A stretch of DNA of 64,000 nt from Tretioscincus oriximinensis (GCA_022410635.1 JAJVDF010000586.1:607070-671069), one strand, 5' to 3'. Shown: positions 22,260-34,220, counted from the first letter of the stretch. The notes: generated by a model from the sequence alone, not told the origin. Program-made: numbers and translations.

Positions 22260-23530
22260 CTCCATTTATTGACCAAGGCTCCTTGTAACAATGCAATTAT
22301 TGGGCATGATTGCTAACCATGGCACCATTTTGGAAAGTCATAATTCTCTTGTCTCAATGAAAGCCTTTTGGATTATCATTTCAATTAATGCTCCCATATT
22401 CAGCAATGGAGGAGAGGGCCTTGGAACACATTAACTTTTAAACCTTTTATTAGTCTTGAAAAATTAGCGTACATTTTATGGACTGAACCATGACACATAC
22501 ACCCTAAAAAAAGAAAAAGCAGCGCCCTGGATTCAATTTTCAGGACTGAGGAAGATTAAAAAATAAATGTATGCCCAGGCCAATGAAGCTTTAGTTCAAG
22601 TGACAGGTGCCCATAAATAGGCTGCTTATTTTTCATGCTGAGTCTAGGCCTCTGTTAAAGGTATATGGCATATTAAAGCACACTGAATTGTTAATAAAAG
22701 AGAAAGTCAATATATAACTTCATGTTGGCATCACATGGCAAACAGTGCAACCTGATCTTGGTAAGCTGCAGTTGCATAATTGAACATAATGCTGGAGGAT
22801 ATACATTTTTCTTGTAACTGCAATTGGACAGATTACGTTTGGGATTTACCAAAAAGTGAAAAAAGATTTCCATCTAAATATTTTCTATTCTGCTCCTCTA
22901 TTCCAGCAATACATTTGGCTTCTAATTTCTTCTTACTATCTGATTTTTTATTTTGCTGCTATGGAACCCCAACCCACAGATGGTATTGTACATTAGGAGA
23001 TTATGACAGGAAATAATTAGGCAATAGTTGAAAGATCACACAGCTTGCCCCACCCCAGGGTTCAATTAAAAATAAACAGGACAGAGAAATGTAACTTATT
23101 ATGAATGTGGACAAACAGGAAATTTCATTAGATGGTATAAGCTGTACCTGCTAAAATTTTCTCTTTTGCACTTTACCAGAGACTAATTCCATCTTAGTTA
23201 TTGTTTTATTTTTTCACTGAAAGCTATGCAATAGCATTCTTCTTGAACTAAACATTGCTATGTTTCATCCATTGAGCTGCATTTTTCTGCCTTGTTTTTT
23301 TTTAATAAGACAACCCTGGGGCTCTTTTACAAATCAGCTTGAATCTGATAAAGCTCCATAGGAAGAGGGAAGATAATTACCTATAAATTAATCAAACTCC
23401 TCCTATATAGGATCTCAATATAATTATAAATCAACCTACTGATTGCTACTATAGTGGAAGTCTTAGGGTAAGAGTTAGGGCAGATTTCCAGATTCTGGAA
23501 CATTTCTAAAAATGACTATAAGAAATGATA
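22260..23530. other. No recognisable gene
   Basis: AT-rich DNA. Opposed short frames at 22691-23016 have no family motif. Confidence 0.35.
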
Positions 23531-23535
23531 ATCAA

Positions 23536-23716
23536 TTTCAGAGAAATAGCCGTGTTAGTCTAGCAGAAAGTCCAGCAAAGGACCTAGCAGCACTTTGAGA
23601 CTAACTTGAGAAAAGTGGTTGGCATAAGCTTTCGTAGAAGAAGTAGACCTGTCTACGAAAGCTTATGCCAACCACTTTTCTCAAGTTAGTCTCAAAGTGC
23701 TGCTAGCTCCTTTATA
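23536..23716. mobile_element. Penelope-like fold-back unit with hammerhead-ribozyme remnant, copy 1
   Basis: The arms 23580-23638 and 23652-23710 are inverted repeats of 59 nt with a single mismatch, separated by 13 nt. On the plus strand, the centre plus right arm give a stem GTAGAC-CT-GTCTAC (23643-23656), followed directly by GAAA and GCTTATGC. This is the helix II, GAAA and short helix III layout of hammerhead ribozymes reported in Penelope-like retroelement ends. The upstream CUGANGA box is lost (the sequence reads GTAGAAGA). The left flank begins TTTCAGAGAAATAGCCGTG, resembling terminal sequences of such vertebrate repeats from memory. There is no coding region. A second copy lies at 32371. 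Confidence 0.6.
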
Positions 23717-23719
23717 AGA

Positions 23720-26700
23720 AATGACTTCAGAAAGGCCTTTTTTGCCTACTTCTGATCCAGATATGAGGTGAAGCTCAATGTCTAGTTCAAAACATTACAT
23801 CACTCTTTGTGCATTACATTCGTTTTCAGTGAAAAAGTCAAAGGGATAACTAAAATGGAATAAGTCTCTGGCAAAGTGGGAAAGATTGGCCTTTTGTATT
23901 ATGCAGATGTAAGCAACTGTGTTGTTGTTGGGTATGACTGAGTCATGACCTATTGGCCATGGGCACTTTTATGCAGTTTTCTCACATATAGAAGTGGTTT
24001 TCCATTATTTGTATAGGCTGCAATAATGGAAGAATGCAAGGCACAGCAGACATTCAGTCGCTTTCTGGATTCCTTCCTTGGTTAGTTCTTGTTAAATCTG
24101 CATACTGTAATCTATTATACCTCAATAGAGAAATATAGTGGTGGATCAGGTATATGTAGCACCAGAGGAAAGATAGAAATATATTAGAAAGGCCAAAGAA
24201 CAATCAGCTTTTCTACTCCACTCCTCAAAAGGTGAAATCTTTTTATTACTTCTTAGTATTAAAAAAATTGAATTTTTATTTCATTTACAATTGGAAATTT
24301 GAGAATAACACAGATCACCCTAAAAATGTTACATATGTATAATGGATGATAAGCACTCTCCTTTTTCCTTTCCCTGAAGCTGGGAGGGGAATTTTTGTTT
24401 ATTTAGTGTAGTGTTCTTTTTGTTGTGTGAGAGCTTGTTTTTGATACATGCATTGTAACTGAGTGTGAATTATGTATAAAACACTAATAATTTTATGTAT
24501 ATAATACTAATAATTTTAAAACTTAATGTGTGCCTGTCTTGTTTGTGATTCAACTTAAATTTTCTACCTGAATATCAAATACAATGAATAAGACTTTGCT
24601 GTCAAAAAAAAGGAAATCAGAAAATTCTAGAAATCTGGCCCTGATAACTACTTTTTGAAATGACTTTTTTCAATCATGGGACAAAAGAAGGGAAGTTCCA
24701 TGCTGATTCTCAGAAGGAGAAAATACAGGAAATTATACCCTGACTACATTCACAAAAACGCCTAAGAAAAATATTTATTCTCCTTTTTTCACTAAACTCT
24801 GAATACACCAAGCGGAAAACACAGTTCAGTTACATTCTGTGCATGTTTGCTTGGAAATCCCATTGAGATTAGTATGACTTCATGGTTCAGTAAATATGCA
24901 GGTGAGTTCAACTATATGACCTGAAAATATTAGGACCTGTTTAATCAGGAGCCTCTTCATCTGAGCCAGGCAAGCATTATAAATTACTGAAATAGTCAAA
25001 TCTAATAGTAGGTTGTAAGATTTGGAGAAGGTATATTCCCCCAGTGTTTAATCTCAGGCTACTTCCCCATTACAAACATTAAATTGCTTAAAAAAAAAAA
25101 AAAGCAAGACAACACATTTGCAGTTCCCTCTCTGTCCTTGCATTTCCCTCTCTGACAGTCTCGTGACATCACAATCCCCAGCTTTCTCAGTGAGCCTGTA
25201 TACAATTTCCAAGTATTCTCTGCGAGCCAAGATCCAATGAGCTTTTTACAATTTGCATTTTGAAAATCCGAAGCAGTTTTCTTTCATACTTTACAAAATG
25301 CTGGCTCCTGAATTGGATTAAATATGATGGCTATTTACTCCACAGAAAAGATCTTTTGAGTGAATGGAACACTAAATGCCCGTGGTTCAAAAGGTAATGG
25401 TGTGTCCAACGCACAGGAAATCGTATGGGGATTGGGCCATAGCTTCCTTCCATTAAACTAGTAGTTAATATACCATGCAAACAAAGTGGGTCCAGAGGTT
25501 GTCATTTATCATCAAACAAAGCAGAAAAACTATTGGTGATGCCAAAGTCAAATTTTAGAAAGTACTTTGTCTTTGAATTTTGGAAAAATTCTTAAAAATC
25601 CCTACACTGTAATTGAAAGTCTCAAGCACATGCCAATACAAGGAACAAAAATGTCTGCATTGGGAGAATGCTTGCATAGATTGGAATTATGAGGTGCTGG
25701 ATATCAATGACAGAGAGATTAATACGATCTGGTTACGCTTCCCTCTTTTGCAAAAATGTGAGCCTTGATAGTGTAGACATTAACAAAATGGAAGATCACT
25801 AATACGAAAAACTTTGCCAATGAGTTTAGACAGGAAGATTTCACAAAATATTTGCCATCTTGTGAGTACTCCTGGCTAGTTTGTCTAAATATTATGCAAA
25901 CTGCCAAAGATCACAACAGATATAAAGATGTAGGAGTTTAATTCTTCCTCAGTTCACATGAATTGTCTGCTTAACTTCCCTCCCACAAGCTACACTTTTC
26001 TAAGACAAATTTGTAAAACCTTCCTGAGGAGCAAGAGAAGAAGAAAATTTATATTAGAAGCATTTACACAACAGATGTAGAGTTAATTGGAATAGGATAG
26101 GATGAACTTGTTTAAATTTGTCCTGAGAGCTAATATCCTTCTTGCTGTAGAAATGTCTCTTGAAATCCATAAATCGGTGTATGAGGCATTCTTTAGTGTT
26201 TTGAATGTTTTTATGCCTTTTTGATGCACTTTCTTTTCATTTTCCATTAGCTTTTGAGTTAGGTCTGGCAATGTGAATATTTGTCCTTCAAAGTATTTAC
26301 TTTAATATTTATCAAATTATAAAAGAGTTCACTAATGCATTATATTATCAGAGTCTTTGTCACATATTGACATTAGTTCCATCCTCACATTGAACTCATT
26401 TATCTTCTTTGCTACATAGCTGGAAAATTGCTTTTTTAAAAGAAGACAAAATAAAGTTTAGACATTGTAATGGGATGTGAGAGTCCTTGTGGGAATGAGA
26501 ACTGCTGTCAGGAGAGCTGCCAAGAATGTAGAGGCCTATCAGGAGTGTGTTGTGTCTTTGGAATTTGGAAAAGGTGCCAGGCGGGAATACAAAAGAAGAG
26601 GGGCTAACAGGACTAAATTCTAGCTTCCACCCACGTCATCAGTAGTTTCCCTCAACCACTGATTCCTACTCTCCAGTCTACTCCATCCTTGTACTGTTCT

Positions 26701-26788
26701 TTTCTCAACCCTCAGAGCTCTTACCATACTTCTAGGGGTTTAAGTGGTGCATTGCTTCTCCTTTAAACAATGCTGTATTCTCCTTTAT
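23720..26788. other. No recognisable gene
   Basis: Three kilobases of AT-rich DNA without open frames longer than about 60 codons, and without repeat partners that I could recognise. A short similarity exists between about 24940-24970 and 28549-28585 (GGACCTGTTTAATCAG). Confidence 0.35.
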
Positions 26789-26789
26789 T

Positions 26790-27128
26790 TCACAACATTA
26801 GAGCTAGAGGACATGCCTTGAAGCTGATGGTCAGAAGAGTTAGGACAGATGAAGGGAAAGTATTTTTCCCCTCAGAATGTCATTGGACCTATGGAATTCA
26901 CTTCCAGAAAAAGTGGTAGTAATACCAGTTTGGATAGGTTGAAGATAGGATTAGACAATTCATGGAAGACAGGTGTATCAATAGCTATTAGGATGGAAAA
27001 ACAAGCAGGGTTCCTGAAATAACATTTGCAGGGAGTCAAGAACAGGTGAGGGTTTTGCCTTCTTCTGCTTGAGACTGCCATCATGAAATTCTGTGAGATG
27101 TAATAGATGGGGAAGCTCCTCTTTATGT
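26790..27128 (+). mobile_element. CR1-clade LINE 3' end, degenerate
   Basis: The sense strand translates in pieces to GKYFSPQNVIGPMEFTSRK and SLDRLKIGLDN, matching the C-terminal block GKYFFTQRVIGLWNLLPEE of the copy at 3265-4515. The 3' region ends with GATGGGGAAGCTCCTCTTTA and a weak tail. Several stops are present. Confidence 0.75.
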
Positions 27129-27330
27129 TCATAGAATCAAAGAATCAAAGAGTTGGAAGGGCTCTCCAGTGCCACGGGGTTCAAACCACTGCTCAATGCA
27201 GAATTCACTGAACACCCCCAGACAGATGGCTGTCAAATCTCTGTTTGAAGTCTTGAGGTGAACGAGAACTTACCATCTCCTGTGGCAACCTATTCCATTG
27301 GTTTATCCCCCCTACTGTCAGAATGTTCCC
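27129..27330 (-). mobile_element. CR1 LINE 3' end (ATTCTATG-tail subgroup), antisense
   Basis: ATAGAATCAAAGAATCAAAG followed by AGTTGGAAGGGCTCTCCAGT is the complement of the CR1 3' end present in sense at 49730-49868. It extends to the CTATTCCATTGGTTTATC block (complement of the protein C-terminus). It abuts the previous fragment tail to tail. Confidence 0.8.
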
Positions 27331-27334
27331 ATGT

Positions 27335-30300
27335 TCTTACATAGGTCCAAGTACGATTTAAGTGCTGGTGTGTGACCATGGCCTTAGTTATTTTTTCCCC
27401 AAGCTAAAGTTAAAAAGGGCTGTTGTTTGAGGAGACCAAAGGCAGAGGAGCTTCATTGATAAATACATATAAAGGGATAGTAGCAATGGTTTTAGAAGCA
27501 GTTTGGACTCAAATGCTGAACATTGCTTGTGTTCTCAGAAAGCACCTAACTTGTCCCTCAATTGTAATCAATACTCTGCCTCCACAGTTGATGTCAATGG
27601 ACAACTTTTCTTGCAACAAAGTTTTAGTTTTGTTTTTTTTTGAAAAATCATTTGTACCATTGAAAGTGCCAGGAAACCTGTAAGCGCTTAAGATAAAAAG
27701 TCATTTCTTTGTTATTCTGTTTTGAAAGATTATTTCTTTATTTTGGCTTTTTAAAGATGTATTCTTCCAAGCCACAAGAGGACAGCAGCAGCATAAGATA
27801 TCATTACTCTAAATGACGTAATACTATCTAGAAATACTTCTTGCTTACACATAGGGAATTTTTTTTTATCTCATATCAATTTTAAATGTAAAAAATAACC
27901 CTAATTGGGAAAGTTTAGAAAACAGAAATTAATATATTTTGCTGTTTACTAAGCTTTTAGCAATTTGGTCCTCTATTGTTCATAGCTGATATGGGCAACT
28001 ATCAGGGATGATGGAAGCTGTGTTGTTGGGAACAAGTTTTGGATTGATATCAAAAGTGGCAAGATACAAGATGCCAAATAATATTGCGTGTACACAAGAT
28101 AATAAATTGCTGATTCATACACCGTATTTACATATATGAATCAGCTGTCTAATTCTTGTGAACTCATCATCTTATTTACCATCATAAATTTGTTTCTATT
28201 GTCATTTTGTGTATACTTTGATCAACCAATGCTTTATAGAAAGTTCTTATTAAAATGAAGGGCGCAAAGAATGTGTACATTAAGTGGCCATATTTGGGGA
28301 TCTTCCTTTTGAGGCTGTGCTCCAAAATAGCTGTTCCATATCAAGCGATGCCCTCTAGTATGATAAACTGAAGCAAGACTTAGAACAGAATCTGCATGGA
28401 GACTGCTCCTGTGCGCCAAGTTTACACAAGCTTCAGAGCTGGCCTTGGAACTCACACTTTGTTGCACTTGCCAACAAACCATAAAAGTGAGACATGCCCC
28501 TTCTGTGCATCTCCATGATCTAGATCCTACTTATTAGCATGGTTAATGGACCTGTTTAATCAGAAGCCTCCATCTGAGCCATGCTGCAACTATAGAAGCA
28601 GTGTTGTGGCCTCTCTAAACTTTACTAACATGCAGATTAGTAATCTGATCCAGAATTATGTGGAAAGTGCAATAAATCCCTTAGATTCTGGGAAATTCGA
28701 CGAAGTTCAATGATAATGCAAGCAGTCTGGAAAACAGTTTGATCTTCAGCCTCTCTGAAAGTAAGAATGACAGAATTATGAAAAAATCATTTTTATCACT
28801 GCTGCAAACTCTGGATCAAAACTCAGCCTCACTACAATTAAGGCTGAATTTAGAAAACAAACTAACTGGAATTACGAAGCATTTGTGGATTAGCCATTGT
28901 CAAATAAATTACCTATTATTCATTATGTATTCAGCTGACAAAAATTTGTATTTGAAAAAAAAAAAGGATTTATAGCTGCTCTTCTTTCACCTCACCTCAC
29001 GCTTACTCCCCACAGGCTACACACAGTCATTTATTAAATAGTTAATAAACAGTTTAGGCATACAGAGGACTCCAAGACCAAAAGATATTGAATTGTGTGA
29101 GGAATGGGGAGGTTTTATCTCAGGGGAAAAGGTATCTGACACACCTGCGGGTAGAAATCAACACAGATTAAAATAATCTTGCTGTTGTTCCAGACTGGCC
29201 TCAAGCAAAATGTGCTATTTAGAGAAGGTTGAAGAGCAGTTACTCCCTTGCCTCCTTTGTTTATGACATTTCTTCTAACAATTTAACACTCTTTTCATTT
29301 ACTAGCAGAGGCTTTATGACCCTGTATATGGAAAGAAAACAAAACAAAACTTTCTAGGGCTGTTTCCACTTGTTTTAGCACCTTTTACCATTGATTTCTA
29401 TAGGTTGCCTCCAGAAGTGAACAAAATCTTCTGTGTGTTCCAGCATTGCTTTCCCCAATGCCATTAGTAACAAGAAGAGTGAACTTGGTAAAAAAAAAAC
29501 CCACAGACATTGAGCAGGTGAAGTGTAATTATTGCAGTGTGAACTATCCCAAAGAACCTCATATTTTATCCTTAGACATTCATCCCTGGGAACAATCTCT
29601 CAGCATTTTATATTAATAACCTCACTGGATTATTTTACTCTCCTTCCCAATCTTGGCTGCATTTATCTTTTTATCTTTCACTACCCAAGTGAAAACAATG
29701 TAGTGCAATTTTTGAATTCTAAGGCACTTGCATGAATATCCTTCCAACAAGAAAGGCTTAATATTACTTAGGTGGAAAGCAAAACATACTTCTAAACTCT
29801 ATAAACTGAGGGTCATTGCTGATGATGGCTTGTGCAGTCTTTCCTTGTACTCCCTACAACTAATTGCCGTTAATATACATCTATTCTAAAAGGAATTTTC
29901 TGTTTTCTAATCCATCTTCCTGAAATAAAAAGTGCTGTATATTCTGACAGTTTTGCTGATAAGAGTGGGGAGTACAAATTAATGATAGAAAGGAGCTGGA
30001 AACTATTCATCTATAAATCTAAGAAACTTCATTACTCATCTGAGCAGATTGGCATTCCACTGTCTCTGAATAAAAATATGGAGCCATAAAGAAATATTAT
30101 AAATGCGGGTATTTGTACAGATCACTGAACTTTATCATATGCTGTTGCAAGCTGCTACATATTTACCTATTAAACAATAAATGGAGTAAGCGGGCACAAA
30201 TATTGACTCCTAAATTATAAAAAGTTGCTCTCCACTGACTAATATTTATGGCATTTTTACCATGTTACCCACAAAATTTAAGTTTTTTTCTAGTTTTGTC

Positions 30301-30525
30301 TATAGTCATCTCTCACATAACCTGATTTTGCAGTGTTATATTACTTGTGAGTGAGGATGTCTCCCAGTGTTGGCTAAAATACATGATTATCCTAGCACTA
30401 TGTTGAGAATGCCCAAGATAATCACATTATTCCCAATATAGTCCTGGTTTACTGAAGGGATAACCCACTATATAGCTATTACAGAAGTCCTCTACTGATG
30501 TTAAATTTGCCATATTATTTTTCTG
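27335..30525. other. No recognisable gene
   Basis: AT-rich DNA with short frames only (for example 27423-27683 and 28739-28975), none with a recognisable domain. No structure beyond simple A and T runs. Confidence 0.35.
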
Positions 30526-30527
30526 TT

Positions 30528-30563
30528 TAATTAGTTAGTTGTTAGTTAGTCAGTCAGTCAGTC
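30528..30563. repeat. GTTA/GTCA tetranucleotide microsatellite
   Basis: GTTAGTTAGTCAGTCAGTCA lies directly at the 3' side of the following antisense SINE and probably grew from its tail. Confidence 0.75.
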
Positions 30564-30574
30564 TTACCCACCCT

Positions 30575-30812
30575 ACCCTGTTAGTTTCCAGCCCTATACC
30601 TGAAGATCTTAGGCAGCCAACCAAAGAGCGGAACACCTAACTTTTGTTGCTTTCTGCACAACTGGCATCCTGTGAAATAGTCAGAGCTGTGAGAGTTCTA
30701 AAGAACTGCGATTGGCCCAAGATTACCCAGCTAGCTTCATAGTGTGGAACTGAACTGGGAGAATACTAGATAAAAGTCCAGCATTCTAACCACTACACCA
30801 AACTGGCTCTCA
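30575..30812 (-). mobile_element. tRNA-derived CORE-type SINE, copy 1
   Basis: On the minus strand the order is: tRNA-like head with a TAGTGGTTAGAATGCTGGAC A box, a GTTC-type B box region, a CORE-like part (AGCTGGGTAATCTTGGGCCA), and a tail ATCTTCAGGTATAGGGC that matches L2 3' ends. Copies 2 and 3 lie at 45327 and 61810. Confidence 0.8.
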
Positions 30813-30989
30813 AAGATAATAGTTCTTCTTATCTTTCCTGTTTGCTGGCAGCTCTCATTTGCTGGCAGCTCTCATACTTCTCATGGTATGTAATGCTGAG
30901 AAGTAATGGCCACAATTGAAATCAGAATATCGTAGTGAGACACAGCAGGTGACTTGTAGTAGCAACTATGCAGACAATGTAAGTGTTTT

Positions 30990-31078
30990 TTAGCCATTAT
31001 ATTTAGCTGTTTTTATAATTGGTGTGACCCACTCTGAAACCCTTGGGCATATGGAAGGATATAAATATAAATAAATAT
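30990..31078 (+). mobile_element. L2-like LINE 3' tail
   Basis: GTGTGACCCACTCTGAAACC followed by CTTGGGCATATGGAAGGATA and a TAAATATAAATAAATA tail. It resembles other L2-type 3' ends here, but no coding portion remains. Confidence 0.5.
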
Positions 31079-31196
31079 TTGATTCTGGAAGCACATTGAT
31101 TCATCAGGCTTCTTTGCAATCTAAACAACTGGATAAAAACCTCCCATTTACTTCTGTAGTGTTTGAAATCAGAGGAATTCCCTGTGCAATTCAGGT

Positions 31197-31490
31197 TCCA
31201 AAGAAGAAGAAGAAGTACTTGGTTTTTATACCCCGCTTTTCTCACCTTTCAAAGGGACTCAAAGTGGCTTACAAGGATATATTTTGCCCGAAGGCTTCCA
31301 TTCTATCTTCCCCACCAGGCTCTGGTGGTTCCCATGTATCTACTTGCAGTCAGTTCCAATTTCTTGCAATTCATGCTTTCGAATAGCTGGGTTGGCTAGA
31401 GCTACAGGCTAGTGGAAGGTGCTCACCCCTCCCCACGTCCAACACAGGGCTTCCATCTCCCAGGTGAGAGACGAATTCCTAAGCGACTGA
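31197..31490 (-). mobile_element. TTC-tailed tRNA-derived SINE, copy 1
   Basis: Begins with the complement of a TTC tail (AAGAAGAAGAAG), then the complement of a GGGGTATAAAAACC 3' block, and a GAACCACCAGAGCCTGGTGG hairpin block near 31310-31335. It ends in a tRNA-like head whose complement reads CAGTCGCTTAGGAATTCGTC (A-box region). The B-box region is partly degraded. The same family occurs at 33969, 36832 and 57884. Confidence 0.85.
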
Positions 31491-31494
31491 CAGA

Positions 31495-32365
31495 CGCTGG
31501 AATAAAGCCCACTGTACCATTAGAGTATACCTGTGGTCACCCTATCAAAAAGACCTTGATAACACTTTTCAAATTAAAAACTTAGAATGTACAGATCTGC
31601 TTATGACTTCTTATCAAAGAACTTAAACAACCTGTCCGCACCTTAGTTGTCATGGAGGATTGATGCTATTTATGAGCTTGAAATCAATAGTTCACTCTCT
31701 ATTGCTTATTAACTGAAGCTATTGTGAAGCTCTGCATGTTTACTTTACTTTTCAATTAGTTTCTATTATTTTCCATATTAGCTTTGAACAAATAGAAGTA
31801 GAAATAAACTTAATAGTTAGGAAAGTGTTATCAGTCAGCTGAGTTCCCTAATGGAAAACCTTGTATATTTAAATGCAAAAAAAGCATCCAATGTTTAATC
31901 ATTTGACATCATGAGATAAGTTTATTACCATACATCTGTTCTGAACTGCACTCACTTTATTTTACTTTAAAGTTAAACAGAAAACAGTTTTCAAAGGTCA
32001 GATGTCAGAATCATTAGTGCTTATCACATAGGAGATGAATACTCTCTTCTAGTCTTAATATTTTAAATAAATTGTAATTTTCATAACATTAGTCAGGTCA
32101 TTCTAAGTAATCATAGCAAAATTCGTGTTGACTGTTAATTTCATAAAAATATTCCCAAATAAATACTTTTAAATACATAAATTGTTCATCAATTAGATAA
32201 CATTTGGAAATTTTCATGGTGGATGGAGAGATTAAGTTTATTATAAAAATGCTTTTGAGGTCAAAAGTGATGGTAATACTAAGGTATGGCTGAAATATTT
32301 CGCTTGAACCACAGTTCAAGAATGAGACACTCCTGCCAAACCTCTACAAAGACTGAATAATAATA
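31495..32365. other. No recognisable feature
   Basis: AT-rich, with no gene signal. Confidence 0.35.
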
Positions 32366-32370
32366 AAAAA

Positions 32371-32576
32371 CATTAGTCCAGCAAAGGAATTAGCAGCACT
32401 TTGAAACTAACTTGAGAAAAGTGGGTGGCATAAGCTTTCGTAGACAGGTCTACTTCTTCAGATGCTCGTAGACGTGTCTACAAAAATTTATGTCACCCAC
32501 TTTTCTCAAATTAGTCTCAAAGTGCTGCTAGCTCCTTTGCTGGACTTTCTGCTAGACTAACATGGCTTTTTCTCTA
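32371..32576. mobile_element. Penelope-like fold-back unit with hammerhead core, copy 2
   Basis: Inverted arms (about 32376-32453 and 32467-32544) share the AGCAGCACTTTGA and AACTTGAGAAAAGTGG blocks with the copy at 23536. On the minus strand of the left arm, positions 32465-32427 give GCAT, CUGAAGA (32461-32455), one extra A, stem GUAGAC-CU-GUCUAC (32453-32440), GAAA (32439-32436) and GCUUAUGC. This is the hammerhead core CUGANGA, helix II and GAAA, with a short helix III. The position before the expected cleavage site is C where the usual short-helix motif has U, so activity may be weak or lost. In the right arm the GAAA box reads AAAA. The right end reads AGACTAACATGGCTTTTTC. Confidence 0.6.
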
Positions 32577-32579
32577 AAA

Positions 32580-33020
32580 TAAAAACATTAGTGTTTAACT
32601 TTTTTTAAAAAAAATATTCATTAGCCTTGTTCCATCATAGCATTTAAACCTGTTCAGAAATGGTTTCTGTTCACGCTGGATTGAGAATAATTTTGTTATT
32701 CTGGTCTTTCTGACAACTTTTCAGTTAAAAGTACGTTTGGGACTATAGAGTATGAGTTGTCTTTTCACAGAGCTTTCTCCCATTTTTTTTCTTTTTTCTT
32801 TTGCAGTGTCAGGGATTTGGAAATTTGGGGGGTTCTGGAAACCAGATAACTTGGGGCAGGGAACAGTTCCTGAAACCCTCCCAGCCAATCATATGTGCGT
32901 ATCACTAAAGGGAGGGTGCAACAGGATGTGGGGCAGCAGCCAAAAGAAGCTCATGGCTGCCATTTTTGTCTTTCTTCAAAAGAAATGCAAAAACAAACAG
33001 TACAATAATACCGTTTCCCT
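32580..33020. other. No recognisable feature
   Basis: Contains one 106-codon open frame (32752-33072) without a family motif. Treated as chance. Confidence 0.35.
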
Positions 33021-33027
33021 GAAAATA

Positions 33028-33215
33028 AGGCTGCGTACACACAGCTATTTTCTGCCTCGTTTGGAGTGCTAAGAGGAAGTGTCAGACACACGTGCTATAA
33101 GCGTTTTTTAGCAGTCGACCTGCAATAAACGCTGTTTCTCCTGGAATAATTTATTGCTGGGATATTCAGACATTGTTCTGGAGGACTCCTGTACTCTCTC
33201 ATGTGTATGTGTGTG
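33028..33215. repeat. AGGCTGC-type dispersed element fragment
   Basis: Begins AGGCTGCGTACACACAGC after TA (33026-33027), like the TIR element at 16991. The inner part (AAGCG-TTTTTAGCAGTC, GCAATAA, CCTGGAATAATTTATTGCTG, GATATTCAG) aligns by eye with 47745-47815. It appears to be one end of the composite element at 47690-48595. No right terminus is recognisable here. Confidence 0.5.
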
Positions 33216-33219
33216 CACA

Positions 33220-33365
33220 AATCAGAGGTGAGATGTTAAAACAAGCAAGCATACAGCAATTGTTTCTTATGGCTGTCTCTTGCCTAAAGAGCATCTTTTA
33301 TACCTTGAGCCATAGATTTATTTTAAGGTATGTATTGTTTTGTATGTACTGTTTTGTATGTACTG
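33220..33365. repeat. Short TGTACTGTTTTGTATG tandem repeat
   Basis: A TGTATTGTTTTG / TATGTACTGTTTTG unit is repeated about three times around 33328-33375, next to the antisense CR1 fragment that follows. Confidence 0.55.
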
Positions 33366-33375
33366 TTTTGTATGT

Positions 33376-33612
33376 AAATGGTATTTCAGGAGTCCTGCCT
33401 GTTGCTCCATCCCAGAAGCAACATCCAGATATCTATCCTAGTACCCATTTACACCCTGTCTGGTCATGTCTTGAAGCTATCCAAACTGTTAGCTATCACC
33501 ACCTCTTCAGGAAGTAAATTCCACAGGCCAATGACCCTCTGGATGAAAAAAATACTTTCCTTTGTCTGTTCTCAGTTTTCTGCCCTAAACCTTGTAATGT
33601 TGTGCAGCATGG
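33376..33612 (-). mobile_element. CR1-clade LINE fragment, antisense
   Basis: Complement of the C-terminal coding part and the start of the 3' region. AGGAAGTAAATTCCACAGGC (33508-33527) and CAATGACCCTCTGGATGAAA (33528-33547) encode, on the other strand, the FFxQRVIGLWNLLPEE block. Both ends are truncated. Confidence 0.8.
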
Positions 33613-33614
33613 TG

Positions 33615-33965
33615 GAATAACATTCAGCAGCTTTAAGACCCTTCTGTTGTCCAGGGGGTCCAAGGATGACCACTCCACACATCCAGGGCAGGCATGCTGG
33701 GGAATTATAGGGACGTATGCGTCTTTCGGCATCCTGGAGGTGAAATGCTCAGGAGGCGCTTGGATCCCTGTGGAGAGTCTCACCCTTGTTGCAGGCAGCC
33801 TTCATCCTGGGGCTTCTTGGTCTTCCAGTTTTAACCCCCTTTTATAGTGACAAAAACATCAGCAAAATAGCAAGCAAAATAACAAGCTCTTTTGTCCCAC
33901 AAGCCCCAGTTACAATTCACTTTGCTGCTATGTTTTTCCATTCTGAAAGTGGACTGAAGTTGGAT
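33615..33965. other. No recognisable feature
   Basis: Moderately GC-rich for the area, but with no family motif. The overlapping short frames on both strands look accidental. Confidence 0.35.
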
Positions 33966-33968
33966 TAA

Positions 33969-34220
33969 GGCATGAATGGTTCAGTCGCTAAGGAAACGGT
34001 CTCTCATCTGGGAGATCAGGTTTTGTGGGGAGGGGTGAACACCTTCTACTAGCCTTTAGCTCTAGCCAACCCAGCTATTCGAAAGCAAATAGATACATGG
34101 GAACCACCACAGCCTGGTGGGGAAGATAGAATGTAAGCCCTTTGGAAAAAATACCCTTGTAAGCTATTTTGAGTCCTTTTGAAAGGTGAGAAAAGTGGGG
34201 TATAAGAATCCAGTTTTTAA
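33969..34220 (+). mobile_element. TTC-tailed tRNA-derived SINE, copy 2
   Basis: The head starts at GGCATGAATGGTTCAGTCGC. An internal deletion removes part of the B-box region. The body carries the GGGAACCACCACAGCCTGG hairpin block and the 3' block GAAAGGTGAGAAAAGTGGGG, and ends without an expanded TTC tail. Confidence 0.85.

Noticed and set aside
30575..30812. Functional tRNA gene
   Set aside because: The tRNA-like head is followed by a CORE block and an L2-type tail, so it is a SINE. The head does not fold as an intact tRNA.
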